A stretch of DNA of 64,000 nt from Mycobacterium colombiense. Its GTDB lineage: Bacteria; Actinomycetota; Actinomycetes; Mycobacteriales; Mycobacteriaceae. The notes under the pieces were generated by a model. The model did no database searches and had not been told where the DNA came from. It worked only from the letters and a program-made list of their open reading frames with translations. The position numbers were made by a program, and so were the translations under genes. Of the stretch, positions 54,098 through 62,521 are shown piece after piece; positions within the stretch are counted from its first letter, which is position 1, and each line of letters opens with the position of its first letter. The stretch lies in the NCBI RefSeq assembly GCF_001665835.1, contig NZ_LZSX01000073.1, forward strand, positions 62,001 through 126,000, written 5' to 3'.

Positions 54098-55579
54098 CTA
54101 ATCGGCGTCACCGGGTCGGGATTCGGCGAGCGCATCGAGGAACGACCTCGCCCAGCGGTCGACGTCGTGGGCGAGGACCTGGCGGCGCAGTGACCGCATC
54201 CGGCGCCGTCCGTCTTCGGTGGATTGGTTCAGCGCGGCCTCGATCGTGTCCTTGACGCCTTCGAGATCGTGTGGGTTCACCAGATAGGCCTGCCGGAGTT
54301 CGGCGGCGGCACCGGTGAATTCGGACAGGACCAGCGCGCCGCCGAGGTCGCTGCGGCAGGCGACATACTCCTTGGCGACCAGGTTCATCCCGTCGCGCAG
54401 CGGGGTGACCAGCATGACGTCGGCGGCGACGAAGAACGCGATGAGTTCGTCGCGGGGGACCGGCCGGTGCAGGTAATGCACCACCGGATGCCCGACTTCG
54501 CCGTACTCGCCGTTGATGTGGCCGACCTGGCGTTCAATGTCGTTGCGCAGCTGCTGATAACTGTCCACCCGTTCGCGGCTGGGCGTCGCCAGCTGGACCA
54601 GCACCGTGTCGTCGCGCTTGGCCCGGCCCTCCGCGAGCAGCTCCGAAAAGGCTTTCAGCCGAACGTCGATGCCCTTGGTGTAGTCCAGCCGGTCGACGCC
54701 GAGCAGCACCTTGCGTGGATTGCCCAGCTCGGCCCGGATCTCGCTGGCACGGCGCTTGATGTCGCGGTGCCGGGCCGCCTGGTCCAGCGAGCTGGAGTCG
54801 ATGGAGATGGGGAAGGCGCCCACCCGGACCACGCGCGAGTCGATCTCGACCTCGCCGTACCGCGACCGCACGCCCACCGCCCCGCGCGAGGTGTTGGCGC
54901 CGATCAGCCGCCGGGCAAGGAACAGAAAGTTCTGTGCGCCGCCGGTCAGATGGAAGCCGACCAGGTCGGCGCCGAGCAGGCCCTCGACGATCTCGGTCCG
55001 CCACGGTAGCTGCATGAACAGCTCGACCGGGGGGAAAGGGATGTGCAGGAAGAAGCCGATGGTCAGGTCGGGCCGCAGTTCGCGCAGCATCGCAGGCACC
55101 AGCTGCAGCTGGTAGTCCTGCACCCAGACCGTCGCGCCTTTTGCGGCGGCGCGCGACGTGGCTTCGGCGAAGCGGCGGTTGACGGCGACGTAGCGATCCC
55201 ACCATTCGCGGTGGTAGATCGGTTTGACGATGACGTCGTGATACAGCGGCCACAGCGTGGCGTTCGAGAAACCTTCGTAGTACTCGGCGACGTCGTCGGC
55301 GCTCAGCTTGACCGGCCGAAGCTCCAGGTCGTCCTGAACGATGGGCTCGCCGTCGTGGTCGGTGTCCTCGTCGACGATCCCGGGCCAGCCGACCCACGCC
55401 CCGCGCTGGCGACGCAGCAGCGGTTCGAGGGCGGTGACCAGTCCCCCGGGGCTGCGTTTCCACGCTGTGGTGCCGTCGGGAAGGCGCTCCTGGTCGACCG
55501 GCAAGCGGTTGGCAACCACGACGAAGTCGGAATTGCCGAATTTGGCTGCCTTCGCGCCTCGCCCTCCCCCGGGAGACAT
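54098..55579 (-). CDS. otsA: OtsA, trehalose-6-phosphate synthase
   Basis: A 493-aa GT20 glycosyltransferase that makes trehalose-6-phosphate from a nucleotide-glucose and glucose-6-phosphate. Visible: [14 protein letters not shown] with [13 protein letters not shown] (the nucleotide-sugar loop), [32 protein letters not shown] and [15 protein letters not shown]. The start ATG 55579 directly abuts the stop of the Rv3489-like gene (no gap), so the two are coupled. Complete. Confidence 0.94.
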   Translation of the reverse strand: MSPGGGRGAKAAKFGNSDFVVVANRLPVDQERLPDGTTAWKRSPGGLVTALEPLLRRQRGAWVGWPGIVDEDTDHDGEPIVQDDLELRPVKLSADDVAEYYEGFSNATLWPLYHDVIVKPIYHREWWDRYVAVNRRFAEATSRAAAKGATVWVQDYQLQLVPAMLRELRPDLTIGFFLHIPFPPVELFMQLPWRTEIVEGLLGADLVGFHLTGGAQNFLFLARRLIGANTSRGAVGVRSRYGEVEIDSRVVRVGAFPISIDSSSLDQAARHRDIKRRASEIRAELGNPRKVLLGVDRLDYTKGIDVRLKAFSELLAEGRAKRDDTVLVQLATPSRERVDSYQQLRNDIERQVGHINGEYGEVGHPVVHYLHRPVPRDELIAFFVAADVMLVTPLRDGMNLVAKEYVACRSDLGGALVLSEFTGAAAELRQAYLVNPHDLEGVKDTIEAALNQSTEDGRRRMRSLRRQVLAHDVDRWARSFLDALAESRPGDAD

Positions 55580-55744
55580 TTACGCGTCGAGTTTCGCCGG
55601 CCCGATACCCAGCATGGACAAAAACACCCGGCACTCGTCGGCGTCGGTGGCGTACGCCGCGACGACCCGCCTGGCCTGGCTCGCAGTGTCGTCGGCCACC
55701 GGCTCGACGTCGCCGATTTCGCCAGGATCAGATTTTGTAGGCAT
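55580..55744 (-). CDS. 54-aa conserved protein upstream of otsA (Rv3489-like)
   Basis: A 54-aa protein, MPTKSDPGEIGDVEPVADD at the start and CRVFLSMLGIGPAKLDA at the end. Start ATG 55744; its TAA (55582-55580) is immediately followed by the otsA ATG. Length and sequence fit Mtb Rv3489. The fixed position suggests a role with trehalose synthesis or translational coupling; no domain is recognised. Confidence 0.8.
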   Translation of the reverse strand: MPTKSDPGEIGDVEPVADDTASQARRVVAAYATDADECRVFLSMLGIGPAKLDA

Positions 55745-55815
55745 GACTTAACTGTAGGCGACGCGTGTGACCGGTCGCAGGCCGTCTCACCAGCTAACGG
55801 GCTCTAGCCGCATTT

Positions 55816-56586
55816 ATGGCTGGTTTGCAGGGGTTCGCCGCGCCGCTCGCGAAGACACGATCGACCGTCGCCGCGGTGATGCAGGATAAGCAGGTGGTCG
55901 ATCAGGACGCCGATGACGTGGTGTTCGAGTTCGTCGATGTAGTCGTGGAACGGCAGGGAGTGCGGGCTCTGGACGGGCTGACCGCCGCCATTCCGGGTCG
56001 CGGCGTGACGGCGGTGTTCGGGCCGTCGGGCTCGGGCAAATCGACCCTGCTTCGGCTGTGCAACCGGCTGGAGCTGCCGACGAGCGGACGGGCCTTGTTC
56101 TACGGGTCGGACATCGCCGGGATCGACCCACTGTGGCTGCGGCGCCGGGTGGGCATGTGCTTTCAGCGGCCGACGCCATTTCCCGGCACGGTCGCCGAGA
56201 ACCTGCGGGCCGCCGATCCCGACGCGTCCGACGCGCGGCTGCGCGAAACGCTGGCCCGCGTGGCGCTGACCGGATCGTGGTTGGACCGCGACGTGGCCGC
56301 GCTCTCGGGTGGCGAGGCGCAACGCGTGTGCCTGGCCCGCACCCTGATGGCACAACCCCAGGTGCTGTTGCTGGACGAACCGACCTCCGCCGTCGACACC
56401 GAGGCGGCCGAAGTGATCGAGCGCGCGGTGCGCGAGCTGGCCGCCGACGGCATTCCCGCCCTGTGGGTCACCCATAACTCGGCGCAGTTGGAAAGGGCAG
56501 CCGACCGGGTCCTGCGCCTGGAGTCCGGTCGCAGCCTGGGCCTGGGCCCGGTCGCCGCCAAGCCCGGCGACGGCCCGGTGGCGTGA
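55816..56586 (+). CDS. FetA-type ABC transporter ATPase
   Basis: A 256-aa ABC ATPase. Walker A GPSGSGKSTLL, ABC signature LSGGEAQRV, Walker B VLLLDEPTSAVD and the switch His in WVTHN. The short single-ATPase gene directly followed by a UPF0014 permease is the FetAB (YbbLM) arrangement, an iron-related exporter linked to oxidative-stress tolerance in E. coli. The start could also be ATG 55876 (MQDKQVV), which would remove a non-conserved N-terminus. The stop overlaps the permease start. Not at this locus in Mtb as I recall. Confidence 0.87.
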   Translation: MAGLQGFAAPLAKTRSTVAAVMQDKQVVDQDADDVVFEFVDVVVERQGVRALDGLTAAIPGRGVTAVFGPSGSGKSTLLRLCNRLELPTSGRALFYGSDIAGIDPLWLRRRVGMCFQRPTPFPGTVAENLRAADPDASDARLRETLARVALTGSWLDRDVAALSGGEAQRVCLARTLMAQPQVLLLDEPTSAVDTEAAEVIERAVRELAADGIPALWVTHNSAQLERAADRVLRLESGRSLGLGPVAAKPGDGPVA

Positions 56587-57374
56587 TGAACGGTCAAGTC
56601 GGCTGGGTGGGCCTGGCGATCTCGCTGATCCTGGTGGCGTTCGCGGGCGGGATCTCGCTGTGGCGCCGGCTGGGTTTGGCGCGGCAGCTGCTGTGGGCCG
56701 CGGCCCGCGCGCTGGTGCAGCTGCTGCTCGTGGGCGGTGCGCTGACGCTGCTGTTCGAGCCGGGCCGGTCGCTGTGGTGGTCGTGGGCGTGGGTCGCAGG
56801 AATGGTGGCCTATGCCGGGGATGTCGCGCGGCGCAGGGCGCCGGAGGTGCCGCGGTTTGCGCCGCTGGCCGTGGCCGCGTTCGCCGGCGCGGCGGTGGTG
56901 ACGCTGGGGGTGATTTTCGGCCTGCGGGTGTTCCCGCTGCAGGGGCGCACGCTGGTGCCGGTCGCCGGGATGATGATCGGCAACTCGATGACCGCCATGG
57001 TGCTGGTGGCCCGGCGGTTGGTCGACGAGCTGCGCGACAAACGCGACGAGGTCGAGGCCCGCCTCGCGCTGGGGCAACCGTCGAGGCAGGCCGCGGCGCC
57101 CTACCTGCGAATCGCCTTGCGCTCGGCGATATCTCCGCAGATCGAGACGACCAAGGCCACCGGCCTGGTGTTCCTGCCGGGGGCCATGACCGGCCTGATC
57201 CTCGCCGGGGTGCCGCCCCTGCAGGCCGTGCTGGTGCAGGCCGTGGTGATGTTCTTGATCCTGGGTTCGGTCGCGGCCACCACCGTGGTCGTCGCGATGG
57301 GCATCGTCCGGTTGGTGTTCACCCGCGACCATCGGCTGCTGCCGCTGGGCCTGCGGCCCGAGACCGCCGGGTGA
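56586..57374 (+). CDS. FetB-type UPF0014 permease
   Basis: A 262-aa integral membrane protein, ATG 56586 (TGATG; a GTG at 56583 is equally possible). About six or seven helices. Family signatures: GRTLVPVAGMMIGNSMTAM, the cytoplasmic loop DEVEARLALGQPSRQAAAPYLR, and GLVFLPGAMTGLILAGVPPLQAV. Pairs with the ATPase just upstream as FetAB. Substrate (iron or a phospholipid-like one) is inferred from the family. Confidence 0.86.
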   Translation: MNGQVGWVGLAISLILVAFAGGISLWRRLGLARQLLWAAARALVQLLLVGGALTLLFEPGRSLWWSWAWVAGMVAYAGDVARRRAPEVPRFAPLAVAAFAGAAVVTLGVIFGLRVFPLQGRTLVPVAGMMIGNSMTAMVLVARRLVDELRDKRDEVEARLALGQPSRQAAAPYLRIALRSAISPQIETTKATGLVFLPGAMTGLILAGVPPLQAVLVQAVVMFLILGSVAATTVVVAMGIVRLVFTRDHRLLPLGLRPETAG

Positions 57375-57484
57375 GACCGCATGGTCACCGGGGCCCGGCG
57401 GCCGATCACCCCAGCGCGTGCGCGGTTACACACTGGCCGTAATCTGTAAACAAGGCCAATTCAACGACGAACGAGGTGGGCGGA

Positions 57485-58420
57485 ATGACAGTCTCCGAGC
57501 AAGCCGACGCCGGGGCGGCCGACGCCAACGCCCCGGAACTGGTGGCCTACGAAACCCTCGACGAGGGTCGCATCGCCCGGATCTGGCTGAACCGGCCCGA
57601 TGCCCACAACGCGCAGAGTCGCGGCCTGCTGGTCCAGCTCGACGAGGCGTTCGGCCGGGCCGAGGCCGACGACACGGTTCGCGTGGTGATCCTGGCGGCG
57701 CGCGGCAGGAACTTCTCCGCCGGCCACGACCTGGGTTCCGAGCAGGCACTGGCCGAGCGCGCACCGGGGCCGGGGCAGCATCCGAGCTTCCGCTCGCGCG
57801 GGGCCACGCTCGAGCCGATCATGGAGAAGCTGTACCACCAGGAGTGGCACTATTTCTTCGAAAACACTTGCCGCTGGCGCGATCTGCGCAAGATCACCAT
57901 CGCCCAGGTGCAGGGCAACGCGATCTCGGCCGGTCTGATGCTGATCTGGGCGTGCGACCTGATCGTCGCGGCCGACAACGCGAAGTTCAGCGACGTCGTC
58001 GCGGTCCGGCTGGGCATGCCGGGTGTCGAATACTACGCCCACCCTTGGGAATTCGGGCCGCGCAAGGCCAAAGAGCTGCTGTTGACCGGTGATTCGATCG
58101 ACGCGGACGAGGCTCACCGGCTGGGCATGGTGTCGAAGGTTTTCCCGGTCGACGAATTAGAGGAAAAGACACTAGAATTCGCGCGACGCATCGCCGAGCG
58201 GCCCACGATGGCCTCGCTGCTCATCAAGGATTCGGTCAATGCCGCCTCTGATGCGATGGGTTACACCGAGGCGCTGCGGCACGCGTTCCACGTGCACCTG
58301 CTGGGGCATGCCCACTGGGCGGCGTTCAACGAGAACCGCTGGCCGGTTGGCCAGCCTCCGCACGTCGAGGATTGGCGTGACGCGAAGCCGACGAAGGTGG
58401 CGCGCCGCGACACGCCGTAG
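57485..58420 (+). CDS. Enoyl-CoA hydratase/isomerase-family protein
   Basis: A 311-aa crotonase with ATG 57485 behind GAGGTGGG. The first oxyanion segment is NFSAGHDLGSEQALAER, the second GNAISAGLMLIWACDLIVAA; the catalytic-loop residues DVVAVRLGMPGVEYYAHPWEF resemble aromatic or long-loop crotonases rather than the EchA8 type. Substrate unknown. It stands between FetAB and the SDR pair, not part of a tight operon. Confidence 0.82.
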   Translation: MTVSEQADAGAADANAPELVAYETLDEGRIARIWLNRPDAHNAQSRGLLVQLDEAFGRAEADDTVRVVILAARGRNFSAGHDLGSEQALAERAPGPGQHPSFRSRGATLEPIMEKLYHQEWHYFFENTCRWRDLRKITIAQVQGNAISAGLMLIWACDLIVAADNAKFSDVVAVRLGMPGVEYYAHPWEFGPRKAKELLLTGDSIDADEAHRLGMVSKVFPVDELEEKTLEFARRIAERPTMASLLIKDSVNAASDAMGYTEALRHAFHVHLLGHAHWAAFNENRWPVGQPPHVEDWRDAKPTKVARRDTP

Positions 58421-58491
58421 CGCCGCGCCGCAGAGGGCCTAACGAGACCGGGGGTAGCGATATTCACCCCGAGGGGACATGCTTCTATTGC

Positions 58492-58505
58492 TAGAACTTG
58501 TTCCA
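58492..58505. promoter_or_regulatory. Candidate KstR operator upstream of SDR at 58524
   Basis: TAGAACTTGTTCCA fits T-n2-AAC-n2-GTT-n2-A exactly, 18 nt before the GTG at 58524. It lies outside the main cholesterol cluster (other side of otsA), so it is either a distant KstR target or a site for a related TetR-type regulator. Confidence 0.65.
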
Positions 58506-58523
58506 GTTTTGAAAGGGCCTCGC

Positions 58524-59354
58524 GTGCAGCTTTCGTTCGAAGACCGGACCTATCTGATCACCGGCGGCGGCAGCGGGATCGGCAAGGGCGTGGCCGCAGG
58601 GCTGGTCGCGGCCGGCGCCTCCGTCATGATCGTCGGCCGTAACGCCGATCGGCTCGCGGATGCCGTCAAGGAGATCGAAGCCCTCCCCGGCGACGGCTCC
58701 ATTCGTTACGAGCCCGCCGACATCACCAGCGAAGAGGAGGCGGCGCGCGCAGTCGACGCCGTGACGGCCTGGCATGGCCGGCTGCACGGCGTGGTGCACT
58801 GCGCGGGCGGATCGGAGACCATCGGGCCGATCACGCAGATCGACTCGGAGTTGTGGCGACGGACCATCGACCTCAATGTCAACGGAACCATGTACGTGCT
58901 CAAGCACTCTGCGCGCGAGTTGGTGCGCGGTGGCGGCGGATCGTTCGTCGGCATCTCGTCGATCGCGGCCAGCAACACCCACCGCTGGTTCGGCGCCTAC
59001 GGCGTCGGCAAATCGGCGCTGGACCACTTGATGCAGTTGGCCGCAGACGAACTCGGAGCGTCATGGGTGCGGGTCAACAGCATTCGCCCCGGCCTGATCC
59101 GCACCGAGCTGGTGGCCCCCATCCTCGATTCGCCCGAGCTGAGCGCGGACTACCGCGCCATCACGCCGCTGCCCCGACCGGGCGAGGTCGAAGACATCGC
59201 GAATGTGGCGATGTTTCTGCTCAGCGATGCTTCCAGCTATGTGACCGGGCAGATCATCAACGTCGACGGCGGGGTGCTGTTGCGTCGCGGCCCGGATTTC
59301 TCGGCGATGCTGGAACCGGCCTTCGGCGCCGACGCGCTACGCGGAGTGGTCTAG
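58524..59354 (+). CDS. Short-chain dehydrogenase (Rv3485c-like) behind a KstR-like box
   Basis: A 276-aa SDR. GTG 58524 is preferred over 58479 because the longer reading would put the box at 58492 inside the coding sequence, and GAAAGGG precedes 58524. ITGGGSGIGKGVAAGL, and the active site SSIAASNTHRWFGAYGVGK with Tyr/Lys. C-terminal INVDGGVLLRRGPD is typical. It resembles Mtb Rv3485c by position. Substrate unknown; the box suggests sterol-derived alcohols. Confidence 0.82.
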   Translation: MQLSFEDRTYLITGGGSGIGKGVAAGLVAAGASVMIVGRNADRLADAVKEIEALPGDGSIRYEPADITSEEEAARAVDAVTAWHGRLHGVVHCAGGSETIGPITQIDSELWRRTIDLNVNGTMYVLKHSARELVRGGGGSFVGISSIAASNTHRWFGAYGVGKSALDHLMQLAADELGASWVRVNSIRPGLIRTELVAPILDSPELSADYRAITPLPRPGEVEDIANVAMFLLSDASSYVTGQIINVDGGVLLRRGPDFSAMLEPAFGADALRGVV

Positions 59355-59367
59355 CCGGGAGTATCAG

Positions 59368-60159
59368 ATGAAAAGGCTTGAGGGCAAACGGATCCTGGTC
59401 ACCGGCGCCGCGTCGGGGATCGGTCAGGCCACCGCGTTGCGGCTACTGAGCGAGGGCGCCGGCGTGGTGGCCGCCGACGTTTCGACTGACGGTCTGAGCA
59501 ACACGCAAGGCCATGCCGACGAGGCCGGCACCGCCGACCGGCTCACCACGATGCCGATGGACGTCGGCAACGAGGACTCGGTGATCGACGCCGTGGGCTC
59601 GGCCGTCGAGAAGTTGGGCGGGCTGGATTCACTGGTGAACGCGGCGGGCATCCTGCGCGCCTGGCACACCCACGAGACCACCCTCGAGCAGTGGAATCGG
59701 ATCATCGCCGTCAACCTGACCGGAACCTTCCTGGTGGTGCGCGAAGCGCTACCGTCCCTGCTGGCGAATCCCCGCAGCGCGATCGTGAACTTCAGCTCCA
59801 CGTCGGCATCGTTTGCCCATCCCTATATGGCCGCCTACGCCGCGAGCAAGGGCGGCATCCAGGCCTTCACTCACTCGCTGGCGCTGGAATACGCCAAGGA
59901 CGGTCTGCGCGCGGCGTGCGTCGCCCCGGGCAGCATCAAGTCCGGCATCACCGATGCCACCGGCGGATACATCCCGAAAGACGCCGACTGGTCGCTGTTT
60001 CCCCGGCTGATGCCGATCCTGCCGACCACGACGGAATCCAGCGGCGCGGGGATGGCCGGGCCCGAAGCGGTCGCCGGCGTGATCGCGATGCTGGTCTCAG
60101 ATGACGGCGCCTGGATCACCGGCACCGAGATTCGGATGGACGGCGGCACGCACGCCTAG
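59368..60159 (+). CDS. Short-chain dehydrogenase, second of pair
   Basis: A 263-aa SDR starting at ATG 59368, 13 nt after the preceding SDR. VTGAASGIGQATALRL, NAAG, and the active site SSTSASFAHPYMAAYAASKGG with YAASK; DGGTHA tail. Downstream of the KstR-like box it is probably co-transcribed with the SDR at 58524. No specific substrate can be named. Confidence 0.82.
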   Translation: MKRLEGKRILVTGAASGIGQATALRLLSEGAGVVAADVSTDGLSNTQGHADEAGTADRLTTMPMDVGNEDSVIDAVGSAVEKLGGLDSLVNAAGILRAWHTHETTLEQWNRIIAVNLTGTFLVVREALPSLLANPRSAIVNFSSTSASFAHPYMAAYAASKGGIQAFTHSLALEYAKDGLRAACVAPGSIKSGITDATGGYIPKDADWSLFPRLMPILPTTTESSGAGMAGPEAVAGVIAMLVSDDGAWITGTEIRMDGGTHA

Positions 60160-60166
60160 AGCGTGG

Positions 60167-60274
60167 CTAGTTGATGGCGGCGACCCGCTGCGCCCGGCTT
60201 CGCCGCGCTTGCGATCGCCGCTAGTTGATGGCGGCGACCCGCTGCGCCCGGCTTCGCCGCGCTTACGATCGCCG
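60167..60274. repeat. Two tandem 54-bp repeats at the cpsA 3' end
   Basis: Units 60167-60220 and 60221-60274 differ at one base. Each begins CTAGTTGATGGCGGCGACCC; the first six bases recur once more at 60275 as the cpsA stop region (CTAGTT). On the minus strand each unit adds an in-frame TAG 18 codons after the previous one. Confidence 0.85.
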
Positions 60275-61840
60275 CTAGTTGACGCAGGGCACGCCGCCGC
60301 CGTCGATCGGCCTTCCCTGATCGGGCGTCGGATACGTCGTGGTCGTGCCGTTGTAGTAGTAGCTCTTGGCCTTGGTCGAGGTCGTGCTGGAGCTGGTGCT
60401 CGTCGAGTCGTCCATCTGGGTCTCGTCAGGCGTGGGCATCGAGAAATTCGTGTCCACGGTGAGCCGGATGTGTCCGGCCGCGATGCTGGGGCTGGGCTGC
60501 TTGGGCGTGTCCACGCCGAGCAGGTTGGCCAGGTTCTGCGCATCGGTCTGCGCACCGGCCCCGTACTCCACCGCGGTGCTGGTCGGGTCGCCGGATTCGC
60601 GGTCGCGGACCTGGCCGGGGGTGTAGCCCTTCTTTTTCAGCGCCCTTGACACCTCGCTGGCCAGGCCGCTCATGCTGCCGGAGTTGACCACGTCGACGAC
60701 CGTGGACGGGTCGGGTTTCACGGCGGTGGTGGCCGGCGCTGTCGTCGTCGACGTGTCTGAGCCGATCGCCGCCGCCACCTCGGATCTGATCGCCGCCGGG
60801 TCGACGATGTTGACGTCCTGGCCGTCGATGTTGTCGTAGCGCACCACCGGCAGCGTCCTGAACTCGACGTTGCCGCCGGCCAGCCCGCCGAGCCGTTGGA
60901 TCATGTCGTCGTTCCAGCCCGCCGACAGCACCACGTCTTTGCGCGCCACCGCCATCAGGTTCTTGAGCTTGTCGATGTTGGTGAACGTGCCCGCGGCCTG
61001 CAGCTCCTGCATGACCGACGAGATGAACGCCTGTTGCCGGTGGGTGCGGTCCAGGTCGCCGTTGTCCAGGCCGTGCCGCTGCCTGACGAACGACAGTGCC
61101 TCGGACGCGTCCAGCCGCTGTCGGCCGGCCGGGAAGTCGGCGCCGGAATACGAGTCGTAGACGGGGTGATTCAGGCAGACGTCAACGCCGCCGAGGGTCT
61201 GCGCCAGGTCGAAGAAGCCGGCGAGATTGACCTCGGCGAAGTAGTCGATGGGGACGCCGGTTAGGTTTCGCACCGCGCGCAGCGTCGCCGCCCGGCCGGC
61301 CTCGCGGCCCTTGGTTTCGAGTTCCTTCTGGGTGCTGTCGCCCTGGTTTGCCAGTTTCTGGGCGACGTACTGCTTGGTCAGCCCGTACGCCTCTTTGATC
61401 TTGATGTGGTTGTATCCCGGTACCCCGGTGAAGGGCACCCAGTCGTCGCGGGGGATCGAGAAGGCCACGACTCTGTTGTCGGCGCTGACGTGCACCAGGA
61501 TCATCGTGTTGGTGTTGTAGCCGCCGTCGTCGGAGTCGCCGGCGTGCAGATGCTTCAGGATCGAGTTGGGCAGGTCGTTGCCGTCCTGGTCCTTACGCGA
61601 GTCCAGCCCGATCAGCAGGATGTTCATGTTGTCGCCGCTGGAGCGCGGATCGTCGGGCTGCAGGGCGTTCGAGACGGTGATGCCGCCCAGCGCGCCGTGC
61701 GCCACGTAATACCCCGCCCCGGTGAGCCCCACGGCCGCCACGGAGACGAGCGCGCCCAGGGTGCGCGTCACCCCTTTGCGTAAACGGGAGGGTTGACGGA
61801 CGGCTCGATGACGGCGATGGGCGCCGCCCGAGCGGGCCAT
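60275..61840 (-). CDS. cpsA: CpsA, LytR-CpsA-Psr ligase for arabinogalactan
   Basis: A 521-aa LCP protein (a GTG one codon upstream, 61843, is possible). A basic N-terminus, one membrane helix (LGALVSVAAVGLTGAGYYVA), then the LCP domain: NILLIGLDSRKD, NTNTMILVHVSADNRVVAFSIPRD, and LSFVRQRHGLDNGDLDRTHRQ, the conserved Arg/Asp catalytic and pyrophosphate-binding residues. A LytR_C domain follows (VVDVVNSGSMSGLASEVSRAL) and a Ser/Thr-rich tail. Mtb CpsA joins arabinogalactan to peptidoglycan and aids intracellular survival. Confidence 0.92.
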   Translation of the reverse strand: MARSGGAHRRHRAVRQPSRLRKGVTRTLGALVSVAAVGLTGAGYYVAHGALGGITVSNALQPDDPRSSGDNMNILLIGLDSRKDQDGNDLPNSILKHLHAGDSDDGGYNTNTMILVHVSADNRVVAFSIPRDDWVPFTGVPGYNHIKIKEAYGLTKQYVAQKLANQGDSTQKELETKGREAGRAATLRAVRNLTGVPIDYFAEVNLAGFFDLAQTLGGVDVCLNHPVYDSYSGADFPAGRQRLDASEALSFVRQRHGLDNGDLDRTHRQQAFISSVMQELQAAGTFTNIDKLKNLMAVARKDVVLSAGWNDDMIQRLGGLAGGNVEFRTLPVVRYDNIDGQDVNIVDPAAIRSEVAAAIGSDTSTTTAPATTAVKPDPSTVVDVVNSGSMSGLASEVSRALKKKGYTPGQVRDRESGDPTSTAVEYGAGAQTDAQNLANLLGVDTPKQPSPSIAAGHIRLTVDTNFSMPTPDETQMDDSTSTSSSTTSTKAKSYYYNGTTTTYPTPDQGRPIDGGGVPCVN

Positions 61841-61906
61841 CACAAACCTCTGCCCACGCCCAGCACATCACCAGGCACCGCAACGGTGCTTCGCGGCGAT
61901 GTCGCT

Positions 61907-62173
61907 TCAAGCATGGTCACAAGTATGCGTTAGCTTGCTATCAAGCCCCCAATCGAGAGCACCCGTCACACGGTCGGCGCGGGCGCCTTCGTCGGGCCGA
62001 CCAGGCGCGATTCGCGCTCGTCGTACTCGCTCTACCAGTACCTTTTGACGGGCCGCGGCCGCAGTGGTCTCCGGAAGGTCTCGGACCGGCCACATCGGCG
62101 CCCGGATCGAGCCGAAGTTGTTATCGAGCGGATACGGCCCGGTGGGCCGTTGCCGCGCCGACCGGTCCAGCAA
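61907..62173 (-). CDS. Doubtful 88-aa ORF between cpsA and a membrane protein gene
   Basis: A TTG-initiated frame with GC-rich third positions in its first half (TGPYPLDNNFGSIRAPMWPV) but not in the second half. No domain is recognised. It may be a short gene, a decayed one, or non-coding. The 61841-62187 interval otherwise holds nothing I can name. Confidence 0.3.
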   Translation of the reverse strand: MLDRSARQRPTGPYPLDNNFGSIRAPMWPVRDLPETTAAAARQKVLVERVRRARIAPGRPDEGARADRVTGALDWGLDSKLTHTCDHA

Positions 62174-62187
62174 ACCGCCACCGCCGG

Positions 62188-62460
62188 TTACCGGGCTTTG
62201 ACCAAGTCCTCACCCGAGCTGTAAAAGAGCGGGATGTCGGTCCCGGTGGTGATTTCGGCGAGGTAGACCCCGACGGGTTCGACCTCGTAGTAGAAGTGGA
62301 TGTTGCCGTCGTTATCCAGCGCCGACGCGCACGAAAACCCCGGCGCACCGCATCGTTGCTTGATCGGTGCCGCGAGGACGGCAAGAAGCACGACGATGGC
62401 AACGCCGACGATCAGCGGGACTCTCTTGACCGCCGAGATCGGTTGCGCCGGATTAACCAC
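62188..62460 (-). CDS. Small membrane-anchored protein, unknown function
   Basis: A 90-aa protein from GTG 62460. One membrane helix (VPLIVGVAIVVLLAVLAAP, about residues 14-32) is followed by a short domain with two cysteines (RCGAPGFSCASAL, likely a disulfide) and FYYEVEPVGVYLAEI. Divergent from the TDT transporter at 62522. No family is recognised. Confidence 0.65.
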   Translation of the reverse strand: MVNPAQPISAVKRVPLIVGVAIVVLLAVLAAPIKQRCGAPGFSCASALDNDGNIHFYYEVEPVGVYLAEITTGTDIPLFYSSGEDLVKAR

Positions 62461-62521
62461 GGATGGAGTGTAAGCGGCAGGTCCGGCGGCTTCAGCGCAC
62501 GGCGCAGTAGGTTCTTCACCT

